From an uncultured Chloroflexota bacterium (lineage in GTDB: Bacteria > Chloroflexota > Dehalococcoidia > Dehalococcoidales > RBG-16-60-22), in contig CAIWTG010000100.1 in the NCBI GenBank assembly GCA_903915565.1, positions 1 through 5,280 of the forward strand: DNA of 5,280 bases, given 5' to 3'. Below the pieces are notes generated by a model. The model had not been told where the DNA came from, did no database searches, and saw only the letters and a program-made list of their open reading frames with translations. Positions 1 through 5,280 of the stretch are shown piece by piece. A program made the position numbers and the translations under genes. Within the stretch, counting starts at the first letter, position 1. Each line of letters opens with the position of its first letter.

Positions 1-89
1 GACGGCAAGGCCACCAGCATGGCGGCCAGCCCGCCCCAGGCATTGCCGATCAGAACCTTCCGATTAACACCCGCCGCAGCCCCCCGCAT
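1..89 (-). other. Possible fragment of a membrane transporter gene (SulP-like N-terminus) running off the window
   Basis: Reading the minus strand from an ATG at 89-87 gives 29 codons open to the window edge. They contain a short basic stretch (VNRKVLIGN) followed by a hydrophobic helix-like segment (AWGGLAAMLVALP). From memory this resembles the first membrane segment of SulP-family anion transporters, where a GLxAxLVALPxAIAFG-like sequence is common. The frame is also open upstream of 89, so the start is not defined. The region overlaps the non-family N-terminus of the Hdr-like gene, which supports a junction here and not two native overlapping genes. The evidence is short and the call is tentative. 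Confidence 0.3.
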
Positions 90-987
90 CGTTGATATGC
101 GCCGCCACCTCGTGGAAATGAAAGCCAAATTCCCGGAAGAGCTTTTACTGCTCTTTGAAAATATGGAGTCGCGCAGCAACCCCTGGGGCATTGCCCCCAC
201 CGAGCGCACCAAGTGGGCGGCGGATTTAGATGTCAAACCCTTCGAGGCTGGCAAAACGGAATATCTCTTCTATGTCGGCTGTGCTGGCGCTTTCGACGCC
301 CGTAACCGCACCACCACCATATCGCTGGCAAAGATTTTGAATAAAGCAGGGATTTCCTGGGGCACTTTGGGCCGCGACGAGCTGTGCTGTGGCGATTCGT
401 TACGACGCCTTGGCAACGAGTACGTTTTCGACCGCATGGCGCAGGCCAATATTAAGATGTTCGCCGAAAAGGGCGTTAAGAAAATCATTACCCAGTGCCC
501 GCACTGTTTTAGCACCTTCAAGAACGACTATCAACAATACGGCGCCAACCTTGAAGTTGTCCATCACACTGAGTTTATCCAACAACTGATTCAGGAAGGT
601 AAACTGAAACTGAACGCCAAAGCCGACCTCGGTAAAATAGTCTATCACGATTCCTGTTACCTCGGGCGTTACAACAACGTCTATGACGCCCCCAGGGATG
701 TTATCGCCGCTGCTACCGGTGATGAACCCTGCGAGATGGAACGTAACCATGATAAAGGCTTTTGCTGCGGCGCCGGCGGCGGACGCATGTGGATGGAAGA
801 AAAAGAGGGCAGCCCCATTAACGTCGCCCGCACAGAAGAAGCTTTAACCAAAGAGCCGGATACCATCTGCGTCGCTTGCCCCTACTGCATGACCATGTTC
901 GATGATGGACTGAAAAACAAAGAAGCCTCGGACAAGGTGCAGGTTCTGGATATAGCCGAGATTGTTGCTAAAGCGTTGCTGGAATAA
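19..987 (+). CDS. HdrB/HdrD-like iron-sulfur oxidoreductase with two CCG domains, N-terminus probably missing
   Basis: Predicted cytoplasmic electron-transfer subunit related to heterodisulfide reductase HdrB/HdrD and other CCG-domain oxidoreductases. Two complete CCG motifs (C-x31-39-CC-x35-36-CxxC) are visible: C88, C123-C124, C160/C163, and C213, C249-C250, C287/C290. In HdrB such motifs bind noncubane [4Fe-4S] clusters. Residues 24-58 (IVDMRRHLVEMK to NPWGI) match the linker that, in longer relatives as I recall them, directly follows a ferredoxin-type CxxCxxCxxxCP motif. No such cysteines precede it here: residues 1-23 are Pro/Ala-rich and unlike the family. The frame is open to the window edge, so position 19 is only the first ATG in view and the true start may lie upstream. 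A weak AAGG at 7-10 precedes it. The protein is probably the C-terminal part of a longer one cut near position 85. It precedes the hydrogenase operon but is separated from it by a hairpin and a promoter, so cotranscription is unlikely. The specific substrate or partner cannot be told from sequence. Confidence 0.82.
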   Translation: MAASPPQALPIRTFRLTPAAAPRIVDMRRHLVEMKAKFPEELLLLFENMESRSNPWGIAPTERTKWAADLDVKPFEAGKTEYLFYVGCAGAFDARNRTTTISLAKILNKAGISWGTLGRDELCCGDSLRRLGNEYVFDRMAQANIKMFAEKGVKKIITQCPHCFSTFKNDYQQYGANLEVVHHTEFIQQLIQEGKLKLNAKADLGKIVYHDSCYLGRYNNVYDAPRDVIAAATGDEPCEMERNHDKGFCCGAGGGRMWMEEKEGSPINVARTEEALTKEPDTICVACPYCMTMFDDGLKNKEASDKVQVLDIAEIVAKALLE

Positions 988-1002
988 TTACCTTTCCCTG
1001 TC

Positions 1003-1023
1003 TCTCCCTTTGAAAAAGGGAGA
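1003..1023 (+). terminator. Hairpin after the Hdr-like gene, possible terminator or intergenic repeat
   Basis: A perfect 9-bp inverted repeat, TCTCCCTTT / AAAGGGAGA, with a 3-base GAA loop begins 15 bp after the stop codon. The A-rich right arm is followed by TTGAGAGGGATTTT, so the T-run is short and about 8 bases away, and the stem has only moderate GC content. It could be a Rho-independent terminator of modest strength. It could instead be a copy of a small dispersed palindromic repeat, since CTCCCTTTG-AAAGGGAG units are scattered through many bacterial genomes. Confidence 0.5.
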
Positions 1024-1091
1024 TTGAGAGGGATTTTACTTTGTACCATAAATAGGGTTTTCACGCCCAAATATTAGGTATTTCCCCCGAT

Positions 1092-1120
1092 TTCCTCAAG
1101 TCTCTAATTTCTTGTATAAT
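1092..1120 (+). promoter_or_regulatory. Sigma-70-type promoter for the hydrogenase-metVF operon
   Basis: A perfect TATAAT lies at 1115-1120, immediately preceded by TTG, in an AT-rich stretch 51 bp before the small-subunit start. With a 17-bp spacer the -35 position is TTCCTC (1092-1097), a poor match to TTGACA, so the promoter may need an activator or depend mainly on its -10 region. Transcription would start near 1127 and give a leader of about 44 bases. No other promoter-like site is seen between the following genes, so this probably drives all four. Confidence 0.5.
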
Positions 1121-1132
1121 TAAGTGGCATTT

Positions 1133-1142
1133 AGTAATTACT
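1133..1142. promoter_or_regulatory. Perfect 10-bp palindrome in the leader, possible operator
   Basis: AGTAATTACT is a perfect palindrome lying just downstream of the predicted transcription start. Its TAATTA core (1135-1140) occurs again at 1117-1122, overlapping the -10 element, about 18 bp away. The pair could be a repressor site on one face of the helix, but AT-rich palindromes of this length also occur by chance. Confidence 0.2.
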
Positions 1143-1154
1143 CGTAAATTCAAG

Positions 1155-1161
1155 AAAGGAG
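1155..1161 (+). promoter_or_regulatory. Ribosome binding site fixing the small-subunit start at 1171
   Basis: AAAGGAG ends 9 bases before the ATG at 1171, an ideal spacing. An in-frame TTG at 1162 would extend the protein by three residues but directly abuts the Shine-Dalgarno sequence, so it is not usable with this site. Confidence 0.8.
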
Positions 1162-1170
1162 TTGGTCCTG

Positions 1171-2067
1171 ATGGTTAAAGAACTTCCCGTCATTTACCTC
1201 CAGACGGCTGCCTGTAGCGGCTGCGCGGTCACCATGCTTAATACCGCCAGCCCCACCATCAAAAATATGCTCATCGACCAGCTGGCGCCCGGCGTGCACA
1301 TTAACCTCAAGTTTCACCCGGTGATTATGGCTGCCGCTGGCGACCTGGCGATTCAGGCGATGGAAGACACCGCCAAACGCCAGAAAGGCGAGTACGTCCT
1401 CGTGGTGGACGGCGCAGTGCCGACGGCTGCCAACGGCGCTTTCGGCGCGGTCGGCGAGCGCAACGGTAAACCCGTCGCTATGATGCAGCGCGTGGAGGAG
1501 TTAGCCAAAGATGCTCTGGCGGTTATCGCCATGGGCACTTGCGCCTCCTTCGGCGGTATTCCCGCCGCCCCGCCCAACCCCACCGGCTGCGTCTCTGTCC
1601 AGAAATTCCTCGCCTCTAAGAAAATCACCAAACCCTTGATTAATATCGCTGGTTGCCCCCCTCACCCCGACTGGTTTGTGGGGACGGTCGCCGGCATTAT
1701 TATGAACGGCTTGCCCAAGGAGGAAGACCTTGATGAGTTCCTCCGCCCCAAGCTTTTCTACGGCAAGCTGATTCACGAAAATTGCCCCCGCCGCGCCTAC
1801 TTCGATGAAGGCAAGTTCGCCAAAAAATTCGGTGATGAAGGCTGCCTCTACGAGCTCGGCTGCAAGGGCCCCATTACCCATGCCGATTGCCCCATCCGCC
1901 ACTGGAACAGCGGCACTAACTGGGTCATCGGCGCCGGCGCGCCCTGCAACGGCTGTACCCAGCCCGAGTTCCCCACCGAGACTGCCCCCTTCTATGAAAA
2001 ACTCGTTGACGTAGACCTACCGGTCGTCGGCGCTTACTGGGCGAACAAGGAGGGGAATAATGGCTAA
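1171..2067 (+). CDS. [NiFe] hydrogenase small subunit, group 1/2-type, without Tat signal
   Basis: Electron-transfer subunit of a [NiFe] hydrogenase (HupS/HyaA-type), 298 residues. Ligands match the three-cluster pattern of group 1/2 enzymes: proximal [4Fe-4S] C15, C18, C124, C162; distal [4Fe-4S] H202, C205, C225, C231; medial C240, C259, C262, with three cysteines as for a [3Fe-4S] cluster. Hallmarks include MAAAGDLA, GTCASFGGIPAA, GCPPHPDW, CLYELGCKGP and PCNGC. The extra proximal cysteines of oxygen-tolerant enzymes are absent (CSGC has G17; Gly follows in SFGG), so an ordinary oxygen-sensitive proximal cluster is expected. The cluster motif begins 15 residues from the start, leaving no room for a twin-arginine signal, and the C-terminus lacks the membrane anchor of respiratory versions. 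The protein should be soluble and cytoplasmic. MvhG (group 3c) has a different C-terminal cysteine pattern, so that class is unlikely. The gene overlaps the large-subunit gene by 8 bp, indicating coupled translation. The ribosome binding site at 1155-1161 selects the 1171 start. Confidence 0.95.
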   Translation: MVKELPVIYLQTAACSGCAVTMLNTASPTIKNMLIDQLAPGVHINLKFHPVIMAAAGDLAIQAMEDTAKRQKGEYVLVVDGAVPTAANGAFGAVGERNGKPVAMMQRVEELAKDALAVIAMGTCASFGGIPAAPPNPTGCVSVQKFLASKKITKPLINIAGCPPHPDWFVGTVAGIIMNGLPKEEDLDEFLRPKLFYGKLIHENCPRRAYFDEGKFAKKFGDEGCLYELGCKGPITHADCPIRHWNSGTNWVIGAGAPCNGCTQPEFPTETAPFYEKLVDVDLPVVGAYWANKEGNNG

Positions 2068-3619
2068 AATCGTCATCGACCCCGTAACTAGAATCGAGGG
2101 TCACCTGAAGATAGAGTGCGTGGTGGAAAACGGCGTCGTTAAGGACGCCCGCGCCACCGGCAACCTCTTCCGCGGCTTGGAATTGATACTTCGTGGGCGC
2201 GACCCGCGCGACGCCCAGATAATCGCCCAGCGCATTTGCGGTGTCTGCCCCCAGAGTCATGGCCTCGCCGCCGCGTTGAGTCTTGATAGCGCCTTCGGCA
2301 TCGCTGATAAAATCCCCGATAATGGGCGCATCCTGCGCAATATGATGCACGGTGCTATGTCCGTGCAGGATAATGTCCTTCACTTCTACCACCTCACCGC
2401 ATTGGATTACGTTAATGTTGCCGATGTGGCTAAATACGAAGGCAACGATTCACAACTCAACTCCGTCAAGGACTTCATTAACCGTGGCGCTTTAGAGCCC
2501 TTCATGCCCCGCTACGAAGGAGATTACCGCCTTCCCGCCGCTATTAACCAGGCGGCCGTCGCCCACTACGTCAGGGCGCTGGAAATCCGCCGCATCGGCC
2601 ATGAAGCGGTGGCTATTTTCGGCGGCAAGATTCCCCACAGCGTGGGTGTCGTCCCCGGCGGCGTAACCTCTAGCCCCACCCCCGACAACATCATGGCTTA
2701 TATCTGGAAAATCAAAATCCTCCAGGATTTCGTGAATAATGTTTATATCCCGGACGTCCTTGCCGTCGCTGCCGCTTACCTAGACTATGCGGAAATCGGC
2801 GTCGGCTGTAAGAATCTCCTTTCTTACGGCATGTACGACCTTGATGGCAAGAGCCCCAATTATGCCACTCGCGAGCGACTCTTCAAGCAGGGGACTATCG
2901 GCGCCGACTTTAAGCCGGGCGCTTTAGATACCAGCAAAATCACCGAACAGGTCAGGCACTCCTGGTACGAAGATGCCACTTCTAACCGCCACCCCTCCCT
3001 GGGTGATACCAAGCCCCAGCCCGGCAAAGCCGATGCCTACTCCTGGTCTAAAGCCCCCCGCTACGATGGCAAGGTCTACGAGGTTGGTCCTCTGGCTCGT
3101 GTAGCGGTTACCTATGCCAAAGGCGACCCCAAGGTGAAGGAATTGGTAGACGGCGCTTTAAAACAGCTAAAAGCCAAACCCAGCGCCTTATTCTCGGTGC
3201 TTGGTCGTCACCTGGCGCGGGCGCTTTCCGCCAAAATCATCGTGGATAACCTGGAGGGCTGGGCATTATCCCTTAAGCCCGGCCAGCCCGCTTACGTTGA
3301 ATATGAACTCCCCGAGCAAGCCTCCGGCATGGGCATTATCGAAGGCACGCGCGGCGCTCTCGGGCACTGGATTGAAATTAAGGATAAGAAAATCGCCAAT
3401 TATCAGGCGGTTGTTCCCACCACCTGGAACGTCTCTCCCATGGACGATAAAGGCCAGCACGGTCCAATCGAGCAGGCGCTCATCGGCACCAAGGTCAAGG
3501 ACGAGAAGAATCCCTTCGAGGTCGTCCGCATCATCCGCTCCTTCGACCCCTGCATCGCCTGTGCCGTCCACTTCGTTACCCCCAAAGGTCGAGACCTCGG
3601 TCAGTATCGGGTAGTGTAA
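2060..3619 (+). CDS. [NiFe] hydrogenase large (catalytic) subunit
   Basis: Catalytic subunit that splits or forms H2 at a Ni-Fe(CN)2(CO) site; 519 residues, within the usual size for group 1/2 enzymes. The N-terminal DPVTRIEGH motif contains E13. The L1 motif RICGVC gives C60 and C63; the L2 motif DPCIACAVH gives C498 and C501. Together these are the four active-site cysteines. R431 in GTRGALGHW fits the conserved arginine near the active site. After H504 comes a 15-residue tail (505-519), the peptide normally removed by a HyaD/HybD-type endopeptidase once nickel is inserted; no such protease or Hyp maturation gene is in the window, so maturation must be supplied from elsewhere. DPC-I-ACAVH favours group 1/2 over group 3, whereas CPQSHG after L1 is less typical of classic membrane-bound enzymes, so I leave the subgroup open. 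AAGGAGG at 2047-2053 lies inside the small-subunit gene. The next gene starts 10 bp after the stop. Confidence 0.96.
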   Translation: MAKIVIDPVTRIEGHLKIECVVENGVVKDARATGNLFRGLELILRGRDPRDAQIIAQRICGVCPQSHGLAAALSLDSAFGIADKIPDNGRILRNMMHGAMSVQDNVLHFYHLTALDYVNVADVAKYEGNDSQLNSVKDFINRGALEPFMPRYEGDYRLPAAINQAAVAHYVRALEIRRIGHEAVAIFGGKIPHSVGVVPGGVTSSPTPDNIMAYIWKIKILQDFVNNVYIPDVLAVAAAYLDYAEIGVGCKNLLSYGMYDLDGKSPNYATRERLFKQGTIGADFKPGALDTSKITEQVRHSWYEDATSNRHPSLGDTKPQPGKADAYSWSKAPRYDGKVYEVGPLARVAVTYAKGDPKVKELVDGALKQLKAKPSALFSVLGRHLARALSAKIIVDNLEGWALSLKPGQPAYVEYELPEQASGMGIIEGTRGALGHWIEIKDKKIANYQAVVPTTWNVSPMDDKGQHGPIEQALIGTKVKDEKNPFEVVRIIRSFDPCIACAVHFVTPKGRDLGQYRVV

Positions 3620-3629
3620 AGGAGGAGCG

Positions 3630-4355
3630 ATGTTATATTCCGAACAAAAACACTTCGACGAGATAATCGCCTACCTGGAAAAAGATAACAACGTCTTTAT
3701 CGTCGGCTGCGACGGCTGTGCCCAGTCGTCCGGTAGCGGCGGTCCTAAACAGGTTGAAGAAATGAAACAAAAGCTGGCGGCTGCGGGCAAGAACGTTACC
3801 GGCACTAAAGTCGTTGGCTTTCTCTGCTCTAAAGCTCTCGTGAAATCAGGTTTAAGAGGTAAAGTCGACCAGGTTCAGGCCGCCGACGCTGTACTGGTTT
3901 TAACCTGCGGCGACGGCATTCAGGCGGTAGCGGCTTCAATCAATAAGCCCGTCTACCCCGGCTGCAATACCATCAACCTTGGCGGCTCCCGCGCCGAATG
4001 GGAAGGCAGCGAGCGCTGCTTTGAATGCGGCCAGTGCCTGTTGTGGCATACCGGCGGCATTTGTCCCCTCACCGCCTGCACCAAGAGCCTCGTTAGCGGA
4101 GCCTGCGGCGGCGCTAAAAACGGCAAGTGTGAAATCTCCCAGGACCGCGACTGCGGCTGGGAATTGATTTATAACCGCCTTAAGGAACGGGGCTTGTTAA
4201 GCCGCCTCAACGATATGATGAAACCCCTCGACCATCGTAAGCTGATGGTCCGTCCGGAGATGATGTCCACCCCGCGGTTCGCTTTAGAGAATTTCCCCAA
4301 GCCGCCCCCACCCCCACCCGCGGCTGATGCATCCAAGGAGGTGAAAGCGAAATGA
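3630..4355 (+). CDS. metV: MetV, zinc/iron-sulfur partner subunit of methylenetetrahydrofolate reductase
   Basis: MetV-type subunit that partners MetF in acetogen-type methylene-THF reductases and relays electrons to its flavin; 241 residues, cytoplasmic. The N-terminal half (about 22-120) has VGCDGC (C27, C30), FLC (C66), LTCGDGIQAV (C93) and PGCNT (C112). The C-terminal MTHFR_C-type domain (about 128-190) shows ERCFECGQC (C130, C133, C136), GGICPLTAC (C145, C150), GACGG (C159), C167 and C175, then the IYNRLKERG ending typical of the family. Residue 34 is Ser where relatives, as I recall, have a third cysteine (CxxCxxxC). A 40-residue tail follows with six consecutive prolines (225-230) and a charged end; its role is unknown. 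AAAGGAGG at 3618-3625 overlaps the preceding stop and sets the ATG. The gene ends in a 4-bp ATGA overlap with metF, so the two are almost certainly made together. Placement straight after a hydrogenase suggests that H2 is the electron source. Confidence 0.9.
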   Translation: MLYSEQKHFDEIIAYLEKDNNVFIVGCDGCAQSSGSGGPKQVEEMKQKLAAAGKNVTGTKVVGFLCSKALVKSGLRGKVDQVQAADAVLVLTCGDGIQAVAASINKPVYPGCNTINLGGSRAEWEGSERCFECGQCLLWHTGGICPLTACTKSLVSGACGGAKNGKCEISQDRDCGWELIYNRLKERGLLSRLNDMMKPLDHRKLMVRPEMMSTPRFALENFPKPPPPPPAADASKEVKAK

Positions 4356-5233
4356 GCCTTCAATCTAAACTAACATCCGGTCAGTTCGCCGTCTCCTGCG
4401 AGTTCGGCCCCGTTAAGGGCGTTGACCTCCATGAGGTGCATGAAAATATTGAAATACTGAAAGGCAAGGTAGATGCCGCCAACGTTACCGACCAGCAGAG
4501 CTCGGTTATGCGCATGTCCGGCTTGGCGACGGCTGCCATCGCTATCCAGGGCGGACTGGAGCCTATTTACCAGATGACTTGCCGCGACCGCAACCGCATT
4601 GCTTTACAGTCCGACCTTCTTGGCGCGTGGGCGCTGGGCGTTAAAAACGTCCTCGCTTTAACCGGTGATATGGCCGCCCGCGGCGACCACCCCCAGGCTA
4701 AAGACGTCTTCGACCTTGATTCGGTGACCTTGCTCCAGACTATCACCACCCTCAACGGTGGTAAAGACCTTGCCGGTACCGATCTTAAAGGCGCTCCCGC
4801 CTTCTTTCCCGGTGCCGTCGTTAAGGTGGAAAACGACACCGAAGCGTCTTTCGAACTCCAGATTGCCAAGATGCAAAAGAAAATCGCCGCCGGCGCCAAG
4901 TTCTTCCAGACGCAGGCGTGCTACGTCCCCAAGTCTTTTGAAAAGCTGATGAAGCGCGCCGATAAATTCGGTGTGCCAGTCATGGTGGGCGTCATCCCGC
5001 TCAAGAACGTCGGTTCCGCCCGCTATATGAACGCCAACGTCGCCGGCATCCGGGTCCCCGACGATTTGATTGACATCATGGCTAAAGCCGCCAAGGAAGA
5101 CCGCGAAAAAATCGGCATCGAGATGGCTGCCAACCTTATCAAGCAGATGAAAGGCATGTGCCAGGGTGTGCATATTATGGCGGTCGCCTGGGAAAAGAAA
5201 GTCCCGGAAATCATGGCTCTAGCCGGACTTTAA
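4352..5233 (+). CDS. metF: MetF, methylenetetrahydrofolate reductase (flavin-dependent catalytic subunit)
   Basis: Reduces 5,10-methylene-THF to 5-methyl-THF, a step of the methyl branch of the Wood-Ljungdahl pathway and the source of methyl groups for methionine. The 293-residue length is normal for a bacterial TIM-barrel MetF. Recognisable motifs in order: CEFGPVKGVD with the likely catalytic acid E17; NVTDQQSSVMRMS (44-56); YQMTCRDRNR (73-82); GVKNVLALTGD ending at D106, the flavin/folate-binding region; FFQTQACY (184-191), the strand bearing substrate contacts; GVIPLKNVGSARYMN (213-227); and the C-terminal GVHIMAVAWE (272-281). The start is set by AAGGAGGTGA (4335-4344), a near-perfect anti-16S match 7 bases before the ATG, inside metV. 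With MetV present, the physiological donor is unlikely to be NADH directly; H2 via the upstream hydrogenase is the contextual inference. It could equally serve in the oxidative direction. A hairpin 29 bp after the stop closes the operon. Confidence 0.95.
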   Translation: MSLQSKLTSGQFAVSCEFGPVKGVDLHEVHENIEILKGKVDAANVTDQQSSVMRMSGLATAAIAIQGGLEPIYQMTCRDRNRIALQSDLLGAWALGVKNVLALTGDMAARGDHPQAKDVFDLDSVTLLQTITTLNGGKDLAGTDLKGAPAFFPGAVVKVENDTEASFELQIAKMQKKIAAGAKFFQTQACYVPKSFEKLMKRADKFGVPVMVGVIPLKNVGSARYMNANVAGIRVPDDLIDIMAKAAKEDREKIGIEMAANLIKQMKGMCQGVHIMAVAWEKKVPEIMALAGL

Positions 5234-5261
5234 GAATAACCAGTCATAAGTTGATGGTTAG

Positions 5262-5280
5262 GGCGGGTTCAAAACCCGCC
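5262..5280 (+). terminator. Strong hairpin after metF, likely Rho-independent terminator (cut by window end)
   Basis: GGCGGGTT / AACCCGCC forms a perfect 8-bp GC-rich stem with a 3-base CAA loop, starting 29 bp after the metF stop. G5261 could pair with the next base outside the window. Any T-run would also lie outside, so terminator function is inferred from position and stem strength. It could instead be a dispersed palindromic repeat. Confidence 0.6.

Noticed and set aside
1162..1170. TTG start three codons upstream for the hydrogenase small subunit
   Set aside because: It abuts the AAAGGAG ribosome binding site with no spacing, while the ATG at 1171 has ideal spacing.
1501..1902. Minus-strand open frame of 133 codons inside the hydrogenase small-subunit gene
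   Set aside because: It lies opposite a gene with all its cluster ligands intact; the long antisense frame is explained by GC-rich codon use.
1171..2067. Oxygen-tolerant hydrogenase with a [4Fe-3S] proximal cluster
   Set aside because: The two supernumerary proximal cysteines are absent (CSGC and CASFGG), so a standard cluster is expected.
1925..2392. Minus-strand open frame of 155 codons across the small/large subunit junction
   Set aside because: It overlaps two well-supported genes and shows no recognisable domain or ribosome binding site.
3201..3614. Plus-strand open frame of 137 codons in another frame within the large-subunit gene
   Set aside because: Ser/Pro/Arg-rich shadow of the catalytic subunit, which includes the L2 motif in the proper frame.
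1171..3619. MvhAG-type (group 3c) hydrogenase coupled to HdrABC
   Set aside because: The small subunit has the H202 distal ligand and CKGP...PCNGC pattern of group 1/2, the large subunit ends with DPCIACAVH, and no mvhD gene is present.
4658..5173. Minus-strand open frame of 171 codons opposite metF
   Set aside because: The metF frame carries every family motif; the antisense product has repetitive His/Asp/Gly-rich shadow composition.
1..5280. CRISPR array, tRNA/rRNA genes, insertion sequence or phage genes
   Set aside because: No direct repeat array, no tRNA-like cloverleaf and no transposase or integrase motifs were seen; almost all bases are accounted for by metabolic genes.

Overview
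This window looks like anaerobic, hydrogen-linked one-carbon metabolism from a bacterium that uses the Wood-Ljungdahl (reductive acetyl-CoA) pathway. All complete genes lie on the + strand, are GC-rich with many C-ending codons, and have strong AGGAGG-type ribosome binding sites. The gene set (a CCG-domain Hdr-like protein, a [NiFe] hydrogenase, MetV and MetF) and the general style of the proteins suggest a Chloroflexota/Dehalococcoidia-like organism or another anaerobic acetogen-type bacterium. That placement is an inference; no taxonomic marker gene is present.

Layout: (1) 1-987 holds the C-terminal part of a heterodisulfide-reductase-like iron-sulfur oxidoreductase with two intact CCG cysteine-motif domains. 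Its first ~23 codons do not look like the family, and the opposite strand of 1-89 reads as a hydrophobic, transporter-like peptide, so a rearrangement or assembly junction probably lies near position 85. (2) 988-1170 is an intergenic region with a hairpin (possible terminator), a promoter with a consensus TATAAT, a short palindrome and a good ribosome binding site. (3) 1171-5233 is a tight four-gene operon: [NiFe] hydrogenase small subunit, [NiFe] hydrogenase large subunit, MetV and MetF. Genes overlap by 8 and 4 bp or are separated by 10 bp. (4) The window ends in a strong hairpin, 29 bp after metF, which is a likely operon terminator.

How the genes may work together: the small subunit has the three-cluster cysteine/histidine set of group 1/2 hydrogenases but no twin-arginine export signal, so the enzyme is predicted to be cytoplasmic. 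It is cotranscribed with the two subunits of methylene-tetrahydrofolate reductase (MetV and MetF). The simplest hypothesis is a soluble complex that passes electrons from H2 through the small-subunit clusters and MetV to the flavin of MetF, reducing methylene-THF to methyl-THF. This differs from the better-known MetFV partners RnfC2 and HdrABC-MvhD, and is the most interesting aspect of the window.
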